The notes: generated by a model from the sequence alone, not told the origin. DNA of 64,000 nucleotides from Pontimonas salivibrio (GCF_002950575.1 NZ_CP026923.1:1178001-1242000); one strand, 5' to 3'; shown: positions 12,398-20,978, numbered from the stretch's first letter. Numbers and translations are program-made.

Positions 12398-13033
12398 CTA
12401 TAGGCGCCCGAGCCAGTTGGTCAAGAGCTGGATTCCCGCATCGCCCGATTTTTCGGGGTGAAACTGTGTGGCACTGAGTGGGCCGTTTTCTACTGCGGCC
12501 ACGAACCGTTGGCCGTGTTCGCTCCAACTCACCTTCGGGGCCACAAATTGTGGGCCGGGTTCAAGACTCCACTGGGTCACGCCGTAGGAGTGCACAAAGT
12601 AGAAACGCTCGTGCTCGACACCGGCAAAAAGGTCGCTGCCGCTCGCGGCATCCACGGTATTCCAGCCCATGTGCGGCAGCCGCGGAGCATCAAGTTTTTC
12701 GACTACACCGGGCCACTGCGCAAGACCCGGGGTGTCCACACCGTGTTCCACCCCGCGGTCAAACATGATCTGCAATCCCACACAAATACCCAATACGGGC
12801 CGTCCGCCCGCGAGTCGGCGTTCGATGATTTCGCCGCCACGCTTTTTACCCAGTGCCTCCATTACAGAGGCGAAAGCCCCCACTCCGGGGACCACTAAGC
12901 CGTCAGCATTCATGGCGTCTTCGCGATGGGCGCTGAGCGACACACTGGCGCCGGCCCGCTCGAGCGCTTTCACCGCAGAGTGGACATTTCCCGAGCCGTA
13001 GTCAAAGACGACGACGTGGGGTGTGGTTGCCAC
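12398..13033 (-). CDS. hisH: Imidazole glycerol phosphate synthase, glutaminase subunit
   Basis: Class I glutamine amidotransferase that feeds ammonia to HisF. The nucleophile is Cys84 in GICVGLQ; His192 and Glu194 in [10 protein letters not shown] complete the triad. Length 211. Translation begins at a GTG (13031-13033) two bases after the hisB stop. HisF is not in this window. Confidence 0.95.
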   Translation of the reverse strand: MATTPHVVVFDYGSGNVHSAVKALERAGASVSLSAHREDAMNADGLVVPGVGAFASVMEALGKKRGGEIIERRLAGGRPVLGICVGLQIMFDRGVEHGVDTPGLAQWPGVVEKLDAPRLPHMGWNTVDAASGSDLFAGVEHERFYFVHSYGVTQWSLEPGPQFVAPKVSWSEHGQRFVAAVENGPLSATQFHPEKSGDAGIQLLTNWLGRL

Positions 13034-13035
13034 GA

Positions 13036-13635
13036 CTAGAGCGCCCCTTTGGTGGAGGGAATACCCGTCACTTTGGTGTCGGGAGCAATCGCTTTGCGCA
13101 GAGCCCTGGCGAAGGCTTTAAATTCGGCCTCCGCGATGTGGTGGGGGTCTCGCCCCGCCAACACACTCACGTGCACGGTCAACATGGCGTGCATGGTGAT
13201 GGCTTCGAAGACGTGGCGCACCAGAGAACCGGTGAAGTGACCCCCGATGTGGTGGTGTTCGAACCCTTCTGGTTCACCGGTGTGCACCAAGTAGGGCCTT
13301 CCGGATACGTCAACGACCGCTCTGGCCAACGCCTCATCGAGCGGCACCAGGGCATCACCAAAGCGTGAAATGCCGGCTTTATCGCCGAGTGCTTCACGCA
13401 GTGCTTGACCAAAGACAATGGCCGTGTCTTCCACGGTGTGGTGGACATCAATGTCGGTATCCCCGTGGGATTCCACGGTGAGGTCGATCAATGAGTGCTT
13501 GGACAGTGCGGTCAACATGTGGTCGAAAAAGGGCACCGTGGTAGAAATACTGTTTTCCCCGGTGCCGTCCAGGTTCAGGCTCACACTGACGGTGGATTCA
13601 CTGGTCTGGCGCTGGATGCTGGCGCTTCTAGTCAT
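13036..13635 (-). CDS. hisB: Imidazoleglycerol-phosphate dehydratase
   Basis: Removes water from imidazole glycerol phosphate. The two metal-binding signatures are present: HHTVED at 65-70 and [12 protein letters not shown] at 165-176. Length 199 is that of the monofunctional actinobacterial enzyme; there is no fused histidinol phosphatase. The ATG overlaps the hisC stop as ATGA. Confidence 0.97.
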   Translation of the reverse strand: MTRSASIQRQTSESTVSVSLNLDGTGENSISTTVPFFDHMLTALSKHSLIDLTVESHGDTDIDVHHTVEDTAIVFGQALREALGDKAGISRFGDALVPLDEALARAVVDVSGRPYLVHTGEPEGFEHHHIGGHFTGSLVRHVFEAITMHAMLTVHVSVLAGRDPHHIAEAEFKAFARALRKAIAPDTKVTGIPSTKGAL

Positions 13636-14744
13636 TTCTCCAGTCTAGCCAGCGCGTCAACATCGCTGAGAGCCTCAAGAAAAGCGCTGGTCTCCTCGGG
13701 TGTGCCCGCACTCACCCGAAGGGTGTGTTCGATTCCGACGTCTCGCACGAGAACCCCACGCTCGAGAAGGCCCCTGAAGGTGGCGTGAGGGTCTACCACT
13801 CCCCCGAAGAGGACAAAGTTCGCCAGCGATGGCCAGACGGTGTAGCCCATTTTGGTGAGTTCCGTCACAAGGCGGTCTCGTTGCTCTCGAATTTGCTCGA
13901 CGGTAGCGAGCATGGTGCTGTGGTGCGCTAGGGCAGCGGTGGCGGCTGCTTGGGTGAGGGCGGAGAGGTGATAGGGCAGTCGCACCAGTCGGAGCGCGTC
14001 GTTTACGGCTGGATCAGCAATCAGGTACCCAAGCCGTGCCCCGGCAAAGGCGAAGGCTTTGCTCATCGTGCGAGAAATCATCAGCCGCGGCCGGCCTTCT
14101 AGTAACCGCAGGGCTGAGGGGTGATCATCCGGAGCGAATTCAATGTAGGCCTCATCGACGAGCACCATCGCATCACTCGCGTCGTAGGTGGCTTCGATGG
14201 TTTCCAGAGACACGCCCGTCCCGGTGGGGTTGTTGGGGCTACACAAAAACACCACGTCGGGTTGGTGCTCTTTTACGGCAGCCACTGCGGTGGCAGGAGA
14301 GATCTCAAAATCGGCGTCGCGGGCAGCAGTGACCCACTGGGTTCCGGTGGCCTCGGCGATGATGGGGTGCATCGAGTAGGTGGGCGGGAAGCCCAACACG
14401 CTTCGCCCCGGACCACCAAAAGCCTGCAGGACGTGTTGCAACACCTCGTTGGACCCGTTTGCCGCCCAGACTGACTCGGGGGTGACCGGCGCGCTGTGCC
14501 CTTTCGCACCGTCGTTCACATAGTCGGCTAGCGCCAGGCGCAAGGCGACAAATTCGCGGTCCGGGTAGCGATTGATGTTCTCCAGTGCCCCAGAAAGTGC
14601 CTCAAGGATGCTCGCTCGCACCTCGGCGGGAACACTGTGGGTGTTTTCGTTGACGTTTAGCGTGACGGGAACGTCAATCATGGGGGCACCGTAGGGAGAT
14701 TTCCCTTGAAGGTCATCTCGGATGGGCAGGTCGGAAAGTTCCAC
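13632..14744 (-). CDS. hisC: Histidinol-phosphate aminotransferase
   Basis: PLP enzyme that transaminates imidazole acetol phosphate. The PLP lysine is Lys229 in [24 protein letters not shown] (169-175) and the DEAY block near 197-200 are the other class I/II aminotransferase landmarks. Length 370. It starts at a GTG (14742-14744). It is the first his gene here: in many relatives hisD lies just upstream, but here the LysM and lexA genes follow directly. Confidence 0.95.
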   Translation of the reverse strand: MELSDLPIRDDLQGKSPYGAPMIDVPVTLNVNENTHSVPAEVRASILEALSGALENINRYPDREFVALRLALADYVNDGAKGHSAPVTPESVWAANGSNEVLQHVLQAFGGPGRSVLGFPPTYSMHPIIAEATGTQWVTAARDADFEISPATAVAAVKEHQPDVVFLCSPNNPTGTGVSLETIEATYDASDAMVLVDEAYIEFAPDDHPSALRLLEGRPRLMISRTMSKAFAFAGARLGYLIADPAVNDALRLVRLPYHLSALTQAAATAALAHHSTMLATVEQIREQRDRLVTELTKMGYTVWPSLANFVLFGGVVDPHATFRGLLERGVLVRDVGIEHTLRVSAGTPEETSAFLEALSDVDALARLEK

Positions 14745-14795
14745 AACCCCATCGTACGGGCCGCCAGCCCCGAGGTTGGGGGTTATCGCTGCAGC

Positions 14796-15128
14796 CTATA
14801 AGCCGGAGGGAATAATCAGCTGTTGACCCGGCTGAAGTCCTGTTGCTGTCAGACCGTTGGCACTCAGCAGACGATCAATGACCACGCGCGGGTCTTGTTC
14901 CGGTGCGATGTCCTCTGCGATGTCCCACAGCGACTCGCCGGCGAGAACCGTGTAGAGCTCAACGGTGCCGTCTTCCGCGCCTGCTTGAGCACCCGGGGTG
15001 GCAAAGAGCAAAGACATCACCAACACGGGCAGAGAAATCAGGCCCACGAGAACGAGGCGTCCGCGCCGGGTAATACGAAGCGGCGCGCTGGCAGTCGGGG
15101 CGGGGCTAGTCAGTGTGGTGAGGGACAT
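14796..15128 (-). CDS. LysM-domain exported protein, likely SOS-induced
   Basis: Small exported or membrane-anchored protein of 110 residues. A basic N-terminus (RITRRGR) is followed by a hydrophobic segment (LVLVGLISLPVLVMSLLFA, about 30-48), then one LysM peptidoglycan-binding domain from YTVLAGESLWDIAEDIA to PGQQLIIPSG. I chose ATG 15126-15128 because AAGGAGA precedes it; a longer frame adds 35 unlikely residues. The gene is divergent from lexA with an SOS box between them. SOS-regulated small LysM proteins beside lexA (YneA, DivS and ChiZ types) delay cell division during DNA damage, so that role is inferred. Confidence 0.82.
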   Translation of the reverse strand: MSLTTLTSPAPTASAPLRITRRGRLVLVGLISLPVLVMSLLFATPGAQAGAEDGTVELYTVLAGESLWDIAEDIAPEQDPRVVIDRLLSANGLTATGLQPGQQLIIPSGL

Positions 15129-15157
15129 GGTGTTCTCCTTGTCTGGCTGTTGAGTTC

Positions 15158-15191
15158 CGCTCCCGATCCTCGGCCGGGAGGATCGGGAGCG
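15158..15191 (-). promoter_or_regulatory. Perfect 14-bp hairpin in the LysM gene leader
   Basis: CGCTCCCGATCCTC (15158-15171) and its exact complement (15178-15191) flank a 6-base loop. The structure lies between the SOS box and the ribosome-binding site of the LysM gene, close to the expected 5' end of its mRNA. It has no U run, so it looks more like an mRNA-stabilising or attenuating leader hairpin than a terminator. Confidence 0.6.
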
Positions 15192-15201
15192 AATCTCTGT
15201 T

Positions 15202-15217
15202 TCGAATATATGTTCGA
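15202..15217. promoter_or_regulatory. lexA: LexA-binding SOS box 1
   Basis: TCGAATATATGTTCGA differs at one position from the actinobacterial SOS consensus TCGAAC-N4-GTTCGA. It is 74 bases upstream of the LysM gene and overlaps a likely -10 (TATATT on the minus strand). It should repress that gene and perhaps also lexA. Confidence 0.85.
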
Positions 15218-15285
15218 ATGCTGACGCTGTCAACTACCGAACGCAGATAATTTCACCGGGGACCACTGACATTGGCGCGACACGT

Positions 15286-15327
15286 TCGAAAGAATGTTTC
15301 ACAAAAGTGTTCGAAACGCGCTAACCT
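15286..15327 (+). promoter_or_regulatory. lexA: lexA promoter with a second SOS box
   Basis: TCGAAAGAATGTTTCA (15286-15301) matches the SOS consensus with two mismatches, and a further half-site GTTCGA lies at 15309-15314. A -35-like TTCACA (15298-15303) and -10 TAACCT (15322-15327) are 18 bases apart. Transcription is predicted to begin at or next to the ATG at 15335, giving a leaderless lexA mRNA under autorepression. Confidence 0.7.
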
Positions 15328-15334
15328 GGTGCTT

Positions 15335-15970
15335 ATGTTGACCCCACAGCAGCAGCGCATCCAGGCCTTTATCGAGCACAGTCTCGACTCCAGGGGGGTT
15401 CCCCCGAGCATGAGAGAGATTTGTGAGAACACCGGCCTCACATCAACCTCGAGCGTGTCCCACCAGTTGGGCCAGCTTGAGCGCGCCGGTTACATCAGGC
15501 GCCACCCCGGCACGGCGCGAACCCTCGAGGTCCTCATTCGCCTGACCCCCGAAGCCGATGCGCCAGTCGCCCCCGTCAGTTCTTTGGAAGACAACATGGT
15601 GCCAATCCCCCTGGTGGGCCGCATCGCCGCCGGTGGTCCCATCACCGCCGAACAGCACGTGGAAGAAATCGTCAGCCTGCCCACCCAGTGGGTGGGCAGC
15701 GGCAACCTGTTCATGTTGACCGTGGTCGGAGATTCGATGATTGACGCCGCCATCTGCGATGGCGACCACGTGGTCATTCGGGAACAAAAGACTGCAGAAA
15801 ATGGCGAGATTGTTGCTGCTCTCCTTGACGGCGAAGCCACAGTCAAGGTCTTTAAACAGCGAGATGGCCACACCTGGCTGTTGCCCCAAAACTCAGCCTA
15901 TGAACCCATCTTGGGTGATGAAGCCACCATTCTGGGCAAGGTCGTCACCGTCCTGCGTAAGGTCGACTAG
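15335..15970 (+). CDS. lexA: SOS repressor LexA
   Basis: Represses DNA-damage genes and cuts itself when RecA filaments form. The winged helix domain spans about 1-65 ([29 protein letters not shown]). The self-cleavage bond is Ala99-Gly100 in GRIAAGGP, with catalytic Ser134 (VVGDSMIDA) and Lys171 (ATVKVFK). Length 211. I start at ATG 15335; a frame 21 codons longer would run through the SOS box and is not supported. Divergent from the LysM gene. Confidence 0.95.
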   Translation: MLTPQQQRIQAFIEHSLDSRGVPPSMREICENTGLTSTSSVSHQLGQLERAGYIRRHPGTARTLEVLIRLTPEADAPVAPVSSLEDNMVPIPLVGRIAAGGPITAEQHVEEIVSLPTQWVGSGNLFMLTVVGDSMIDAAICDGDHVVIREQKTAENGEIVAALLDGEATVKVFKQRDGHTWLLPQNSAYEPILGDEATILGKVVTVLRKVD

Positions 15971-16038
15971 GGCCTTAGCGGCACGCTGTACTCGCGACAC
16001 CCTGTTGGTGGGGACACCACGGGAGTAACCTGACCACC

Positions 16039-16590
16039 ATGTCAGGTCGTGATCTTCTCCACTCCAGTGCACAACAGCTCGCGAGCGTCCGGTCGAGTCA
16101 TCCTGATGGCGCACTCAGGGTGCTCTTACCAATCGCCAGTCTGCATTCAGGTGCAGGCGATGCCCCACTGGGTTCAGACATTTTGCGCGTCGAAGCGGCG
16201 GCATCGGGCATTCGAGCGGAACTAAACGCCGCCATTCCCGAAGTGGCGAGTTGGTGGACAACCCCCACCCTGTGGCTTGGACCGAGCGCGAACGCCTCAG
16301 GCGCCCACACCCCACCCGGTGAGGCCTATCTTTCGCTGGAGGGTTTCCACCAGGTGGTCTCGGACACCATCAGCTCACTTCTTGGTTGGGCCGATCAGGT
16401 CATCGTGGTCTCCACCGCCGATGACCGCGAAGCCCTAAGCCCCATCCTTCGCTCCCTGCGCACCGCCGGAGCACACGTAGTGTGGGTCGCGATTGAACAC
16501 GGCCCTGAGGCAACCTTCCAGGCGGTGGACGCGTTGAGGTTTAGCGAACCAGGCGACGACGGCTACCTGGAAGCACACTCTGAGCAGTGA
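16039..16590 (+). CDS. Creatininase-like protein lacking metal ligands (uncharacterised)
   Basis: 183-residue protein of unknown function. The segment VLLPIASLHSGAGDAPLGSDILRVEAAASGI, then PTLWLGPSANASG and YLSLEGFHQVVSDTISSLLGWADQVIVVST, follows the layout of creatininase-family amidohydrolases (L-P-x-GS-x-E-x-HG-x-H-x-P-x-G-x-D and so on). The metal-binding Glu and His of that motif are replaced, and the NGHGGN motif is absent (STADDREAL instead), so a normal amidohydrolase is unlikely. The family link is by eye and may be wrong. The gene stands alone between lexA and the convergent hflX; the ribosome-binding site is weak (GGGAG about 13 bases before the ATG). Confidence 0.5.
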   Translation: MSGRDLLHSSAQQLASVRSSHPDGALRVLLPIASLHSGAGDAPLGSDILRVEAAASGIRAELNAAIPEVASWWTTPTLWLGPSANASGAHTPPGEAYLSLEGFHQVVSDTISSLLGWADQVIVVSTADDREALSPILRSLRTAGAHVVWVAIEHGPEATFQAVDALRFSEPGDDGYLEAHSEQ

Positions 16591-16604
16591 GGCCGCAGGC
16601 CTCA
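16588..16604. terminator. Small hairpin between convergent genes
   Basis: TGAGGCC-GCA-GGCCTCA forms a 7-bp stem that includes the stop codon of the plus-strand gene and lies 17 bases past the hflX stop. It has no U run on either strand. Confidence 0.45.
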
Positions 16605-16621
16605 GCCATCACAGCAACGGA

Positions 16622-18259
16622 CTAAGACCTTGTGCCCGACTCTGTGGCCGACTGTGTGGCCGACTGGGCTGGTGCCGTGGGAGTGCTGTCATTGTCCAGG
16701 ACGAAATCTTCCAGCGCGGCAAGAGCTTTCTCGTCCAGCATGACCTCCATGCTGGTGCCTGACGTGTCGTAGGAGGTCGCCAGCACGTCCCCTGTGTCGT
16801 GGACGAGGGCGACCAGGTCACCGCGGTCATAAGGAATGAGCAGGTGGCGGTGCAGGGTCGGCCGCGGGAGCACGTCGGCGATTGCCGCTTGGAGGGCGTC
16901 AATTCCCTGACCTGTGGAGGCTGAGACAAACACTGCACCGGGTTCTAACCCGCGCAGTTCCACTTCGCGGTCAAAATCGATCCGGTCGGATTTATTGAAC
17001 ACGATAATTTCTGGAATATCCCTCGCCCCCACATCGATAATCACCTGCCTCACGGTGTGGATTTGGGCGGCAGGGTCGGGATGAGAACCATCGACAACGT
17101 GGACGATGACGTCGGCATCGGCCACCTCTTCCAGGGTGGATCGAAACGCTTCGACCAGTTGGTGGGGCAGGGAGCGAACAAAACCGACCGTGTCGCTCAG
17201 TGTGTAGGGCCTGCCATCGGGGGTCTGGGCTTTTCTCACCGTCGGATCGAGCGTGGCAAATAGGGCGTCTTGAACCATCACGCCGGCACCGGTGAGTTGA
17301 TTGAGCAGTGAGGATTTACCGGCGTTGGTGTAACCCGCGATTGCGACCGAAGCGATATTGCTTCGCTCCCGGTTTTTACGCTTTCCCGCGCGCGCAGGAG
17401 CAAAACCGGCAATTTGGCTTCGAAGCCTCGCCATGCGCTGGTTGATGCGCCTGCGGTCTAGTTCAATTTTGGTTTCACCGGGACCACGTGAGCCCATTCC
17501 GGCTCCGGCGCCACCGACTTGACCACCAGCCTGGCGGCTCATCGACGCACCCCAACCACGAAGACGTGGCAACAGATACTGCAGCTGCGCAAGCTCCACT
17601 TGGGCTTTACCCTCACGGGTTTTTGCGTGTTGACTAAAAATGTCCAAAATGACCGCTGTGCGGTCAATCACTTTCACTCCCACCACGTCTTCTAGGGCAC
17701 GGCGCTGGCTGGGAGCCAGTTCAGTATCGGCCACGACGGTGTCGGCGCGGACATCGGCGACCAGGTCGGCAAGCTCTCTGGCTTTTCCACTACCCAGGTA
17801 GGTGGCGGGGTCTGGTCGATCACGCTGTTGCAAGACACCGTCAATGACCGCTGCGCCAGCTGTTTCACACAGCAGCGCTAATTCGCGCAGCGAGTTTTCG
17901 GCATCAACGATGTCCCCGTGTCGATACACCCCCACCAACACGACGTTTTCTAGTCGAAGTTGGCGGTATTCCACCTCAGTAACGTCTTCGAGTTCGGTGG
18001 AAAGCCCTCCGACACGGCGCAGACCACTTCTGGCTTCCAGGTCCAGATCGCCGGTTGTGGGATCAGCGCTCGCGTTTGCTGTGCGAGGTCGGTCTCTTTC
18101 TTCGGCACCGAGCACAGCAGAGGCACTCACCGTGTCGGACTCACCGGCGGCATCATCCGCAATGTGGAATACGGTGGCGCGGGGCGCAGAGTCTGTCATT
18201 TCGGGCGCGCGGGAGAGAATTCGATCAATGGGGTCTACCCGCTTGGACGATTCACTCAT
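16622..18259 (-). CDS. hflX: GTPase HflX
   Basis: Ribosome-associated GTPase that splits stalled 70S particles under stress. The N-terminal HflX domain contains LVGVYRHGDIVDAENSLRELALL and the glycine-rich linker GGQVGGAGAGMGSRGPGETKIE. The G domain has GYTNAGKSS (G1), DTVGF (G3) and NKSD (G4). I start at ATG 18257-18259 (545 residues); the frame stays open 51 codons upstream, but that part is not HflX-like. The N-terminal 90 residues are a poorly conserved acidic extension, and the C-terminus is rich in Ser, Thr and Gln (SATQSATES). Monocistronic by position. Confidence 0.93.
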   Translation of the reverse strand: MSESSKRVDPIDRILSRAPEMTDSAPRATVFHIADDAAGESDTVSASAVLGAEERDRPRTANASADPTTGDLDLEARSGLRRVGGLSTELEDVTEVEYRQLRLENVVLVGVYRHGDIVDAENSLRELALLCETAGAAVIDGVLQQRDRPDPATYLGSGKARELADLVADVRADTVVADTELAPSQRRALEDVVGVKVIDRTAVILDIFSQHAKTREGKAQVELAQLQYLLPRLRGWGASMSRQAGGQVGGAGAGMGSRGPGETKIELDRRRINQRMARLRSQIAGFAPARAGKRKNRERSNIASVAIAGYTNAGKSSLLNQLTGAGVMVQDALFATLDPTVRKAQTPDGRPYTLSDTVGFVRSLPHQLVEAFRSTLEEVADADVIVHVVDGSHPDPAAQIHTVRQVIIDVGARDIPEIIVFNKSDRIDFDREVELRGLEPGAVFVSASTGQGIDALQAAIADVLPRPTLHRHLLIPYDRGDLVALVHDTGDVLATSYDTSGTSMEVMLDEKALAALEDFVLDNDSTPTAPAQSATQSATESGTRS

Positions 18260-18293
18260 GTGCCTACAGAGTACTGCGAGCGCACCGTCCGCT

Positions 18294-19598
18294 CTAGGGT
18301 CGTTCGCTGTGGGCGCGAGGATGTTTTCCACGCCTCGCCCGTGAGAAGCCACCTGGTCCAACCAGGGCGGCAGTAATGCCAAGCCCGAGAAGCACACCCA
18401 CCCCCGTTCCAAGACTTAAGCCGACCAGTGTGCTTCCAAGCCCTAACGCAAGAACCGGTCCGGTGGGGGCAAGTTGTGGTGCGCTGGCAGGTGGGAGCGG
18501 CGAGGTGAGGACGGTGTCAACACCGTCGGAGTCCTCCGGCTCACGCTCACCTCCCCCGCTCCCACCTGGTTCACTGCCTCCGGAGTCGTGTCCGGAGGAT
18601 TCTTCGGTGTCGTCTTCTGCGCGTTCCCTCTCGAGCAGGGTGGCGATGGCGAAGTTGCCGGCGTCGACACCAAGGGGCAGCCCACTGATAGCCCCGACCA
18701 GGGTGCTGGTTCCCGCTAAGTCGTTGGTGTAAAGAGACAGGCTGTTGTCGGTTTCTCGAGCGAGTAAATACACGGTGTCATCGGCGGTGTTATCTGCCGC
18801 CACGATGGTGACTCCGGCCATGTCGCCACTGGCGCTTTGTGCGAGGGTGAGCTCAGCCGTATCGGTATCAAGCTGGTAGAGCGCGTCAGCTCCTCCGGAA
18901 ATAAACGCGTAAAGGGTGTCAGCTACCGAGACGAGGGCTGAAACGTACTGATTACCCCCCCCCCCCCCCGCTAGGTCGGTGGTGCCGATTTCGGCGTAAG
19001 CACCGTCGGTGATGGACAGTGTGGACAGGTGAGCACTCACACCATCGAGGTCTGGCACGTGAGCTAAATAAAAGGTGCCGTCTTCGGTGCGATCGAGGGC
19101 GTCAAGTACTTCGTCAGGTCCGTAGTCGGATTCGATCAGTGTCGATATTCCGGTGTCGTAGTCGATGGAGGCCAACACGTTGGCGTCCATCGACTGATTG
19201 ACGGCATAAAGGGTGTTGGTGGTGGGGTCCGCTTCAAGGCCGGTGACGGTGTAGCCAAAAGTGTCACCGGAAATGGTGTCCACCGCGGTGGCCACGGCGG
19301 TGTCGATGTTGAGCGAGTAGACGACCCCGTCAGAGCCGATCATCACCGCAGAGTCGTCTTCTAATTCGCTGCCTGTGGCCCAGAGTGGTGGTGCCACCAC
19401 GGTGCCGGCCACGGCGATTCCCGCAGCGAGTACAACCCCCAGAGTGAGTGGGAATCGGAAAGCGAAGAAGGGCCGCCCGGAATCAGGGCGACCCTGAGGA
19501 AGCTGTGCGCCACGGGCTTTACGGGAGGCGTTTTTGTGTGGTGGCCACACACCCTCAGGGTGTAGCCCATCTGTCGTGACTCGCCATCGGGTCAACAT
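18294..19598 (-). CDS. Exported surface protein with LAPTG sorting tail and G15 tract
   Basis: 434-residue protein with no recognised enzyme domain. A hydrophobic export segment lies at about 50-78 after a long basic N-terminus. Residues 85-325 read as repeated blades typical of beta-propellers (VYSLNIDTAVATAVDT, LYAVNQSMDANVLASIDYDTG, LYQLDTDTAELTLAQS). A low-complexity Glu/Asp/Gly/Ser linker (326-360) follows. The C-terminus has LAPTG (376-380), a hydrophobic stretch and a basic tail, matching the LAXTG form used by class E sortases. Residues 210-215 (AGGGGG) are coded by 15 consecutive G, a likely slippage site. The ATG at 19596-19598 is supported by a promoter 7 bases upstream. Function unknown. 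Confidence 0.75.
   Translation of the reverse strand: MLTRWRVTTDGLHPEGVWPPHKNASRKARGAQLPQGRPDSGRPFFAFRFPLTLGVVLAAGIAVAGTVVAPPLWATGSELEDDSAVMIGSDGVVYSLNIDTAVATAVDTISGDTFGYTVTGLEADPTTNTLYAVNQSMDANVLASIDYDTGISTLIESDYGPDEVLDALDRTEDGTFYLAHVPDLDGVSAHLSTLSITDGAYAEIGTTDLAGGGGGNQYVSALVSVADTLYAFISGGADALYQLDTDTAELTLAQSASGDMAGVTIVAADNTADDTVYLLARETDNSLSLYTNDLAGTSTLVGAISGLPLGVDAGNFAIATLLERERAEDDTEESSGHDSGGSEPGGSGGGEREPEDSDGVDTVLTSPLPPASAPQLAPTGPVLALGLGSTLVGLSLGTGVGVLLGLGITAALVGPGGFSRARRGKHPRAHSERP
18955..18969 (-). repeat. Homopolymeric C15/G15 tract inside a coding region
   Basis: Fifteen C on the plus strand, read as 15 G in the surface-protein gene at codons 210-215. The length is a multiple of three, so the frame is open here; gain or loss of one base would frameshift the rest of the protein, including the sorting tail. 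Confidence 0.85.
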
Positions 19599-19605
19599 GG
19601 CGCAC

Positions 19606-19634
19606 AGTTAAGTAGAGACTCGAAAAAAGTTCAA
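19606..19634 (-). promoter_or_regulatory. Promoter of the surface-protein gene
   Basis: On the minus strand TTGAAC (19629-19634) and TTAACT (19606-19611) are spaced 17 bases apart, and the ATG at 19598 begins 7 bases after the -10 box, predicting a leaderless mRNA. A-rich tandem repeats lie directly upstream and could act as an UP element. Confidence 0.65.
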
Positions 19635-19640
19635 GACTTT

Positions 19641-19674
19641 TTTTCTTCGGTTTTTTCTTTTCTTCGGTTTTTTC
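19641..19674. repeat. Two tandem 17-bp T-tract repeats
   Basis: TTTTCTTCGGTTTTTTC occurs twice head to tail (19641-19657, 19658-19674). On the minus strand these are A-tracts just upstream of the -35 box of the surface-protein gene. The rest of the 19599-19872 gap shows no gene. Confidence 0.8.
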
Positions 19675-19872
19675 CGATAAAGAAGCCGATCGCGAGACTT
19701 GGACCCGCCGAGGTTACCCGGGCACGCGGTTTTTTAGCCGGCGCGAGTGGGTCACATACCCTCACACACCCCGGCCCGGGTGTCAGAGGCCACTACTACA
19801 CTGGTGAAAACCACGAGAAGACGTCTCGATTTGCCCTCCACAACCGCAGGCGCCCAGAAAGAAGGCCCCAGC

Positions 19873-20808
19873 ATGCGAGTAGCGCAATACGACCGCTACG
19901 GTCCCCCAGACGTCATCACTCTCGTCCACGAACCAGACCCAGGTGATCCGGGCCCCGACGAGGTTTCGGTCCGCGTCATCGCCGCCGGTCTGAACCCCGC
20001 AGATAGCAAAATGCGTCGAGGACACACCCCGATCGTTGATTTACCGGCTCGCATTGGACGCGAATTTTCTGGCATCGCGATTGCTGTGGGCGAAAATGTC
20101 ACCCACGTCGAAGTGGGCCAAGAAGTGCTGGGCACCGGACAAGGTGTGATGGCCGACATCATCGTGTCCCCCGCCGACCTCGTCATGGCAAAGCCGGACG
20201 GGATCACATTCGATCACGCGGCAGTGTTACCCGTCGCCGCACAGACAGCGTGGGCTGCTGTGGAATCACAGCGCGTCCAACCCGGAGATGTCGTCGCCGT
20301 CAGCGCCGCAGCCGGGGGTGTCGGAGTGGTGATGTGTCAACTACTTCGGGACCTCGGAGCGGTCGTGATTGGCACGGCAAGCCCGCGCAATCACGTGTTC
20401 GTCGAAGGGATGGGCGCCATTCCCGTTGATTACCACGGTGACCTAGTGGCCACTTTGGAAGAATTCACCCCCAAAGGGCTCCACCATGTGTTCGATAACT
20501 CTGGTCACGAGATGATCGAAGCCGCTCTCCAGCTGGGTGTCCCGCGCCAAAACATCAATTCGATTTCTGGCGATGGCCCCAAATTCGGGGTTCCCACGGT
20601 CGGCCGAGTGGGCCTGAACCGGGACATCATCAACGCCCTAGGGGCGAAAATTGCCGATGGTTCCTTGATTATTCCCATTCGCACACAACCTTTCGATGAG
20701 CTCAAAAAGGCATACATCGACCTCGAGGAGGTGGGCGTCTTGGGCAAAGTCGTGGTGCGCATGGATAACACTCCTGAAGAGGACATGCCCGATCTGCCCC
20801 CGGCCTAA
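19873..20808 (+). CDS. NADPH:quinone reductase-like MDR oxidoreductase
   Basis: Zinc-independent medium-chain dehydrogenase/reductase, 311 residues. MRVAQYDRYGPPDVITLVHEPDPGDPGPDEVSVRV is the standard N-terminus of the quinone reductase subgroup. The NADPH-binding loop AAAGGVGVVMCQL lies near 139-151. The zinc cysteines of alcohol dehydrogenases are absent. I chose ATG 19873, preceded by GAAGG; the frame is open 42 codons further up without family similarity. Substrate unknown. It stands alone and ends at a bidirectional-looking terminator. Confidence 0.85.
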   Translation: MRVAQYDRYGPPDVITLVHEPDPGDPGPDEVSVRVIAAGLNPADSKMRRGHTPIVDLPARIGREFSGIAIAVGENVTHVEVGQEVLGTGQGVMADIIVSPADLVMAKPDGITFDHAAVLPVAAQTAWAAVESQRVQPGDVVAVSAAAGGVGVVMCQLLRDLGAVVIGTASPRNHVFVEGMGAIPVDYHGDLVATLEEFTPKGLHHVFDNSGHEMIEAALQLGVPRQNINSISGDGPKFGVPTVGRVGLNRDIINALGAKIADGSLIIPIRTQPFDELKKAYIDLEEVGVLGKVVVRMDNTPEEDMPDLPPA

Positions 20809-20820
20809 CGACAGCTGCCA

Positions 20821-20853
20821 AAAAACCCAGCACATCTCGGTGTGCCGGGTTTT
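20821..20853. terminator. Terminator after the MDR gene
   Basis: AAAACCC-A-GCACA pairs with TGTGC-C-GGGTTTT across a 6-base loop, with one mismatch, and ends in a T run on the plus strand. The A run on the left gives it a form that could work in both directions. Confidence 0.7.
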
Positions 20854-20943
20854 CCACAGAGTGACGCTTGTTGCACCAAAGGGACCCATGGCGTCACTAT
20901 CGTCTCGCCATGAGAGAACCCCATTCAAGGCCGTTAGAAACGC

Positions 20944-20972
20944 TTGCATTCCGCATGCAGGCCCCTTACCCT
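20944..20972 (+). promoter_or_regulatory. Promoter and operator of the first FitAB/VapBC-like pair
   Basis: TTGCAT (20944-20949) and TACCCT (20967-20972) are spaced 17 bases, with the ATG of the antitoxin 7 bases after the -10 box. The inverted repeat TGCAT-TCCGC-ATGCA (20945-20959) overlaps the -35 box and is a candidate antitoxin operator. Confidence 0.7.
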
Positions 20973-20978
20973 GAAGCT

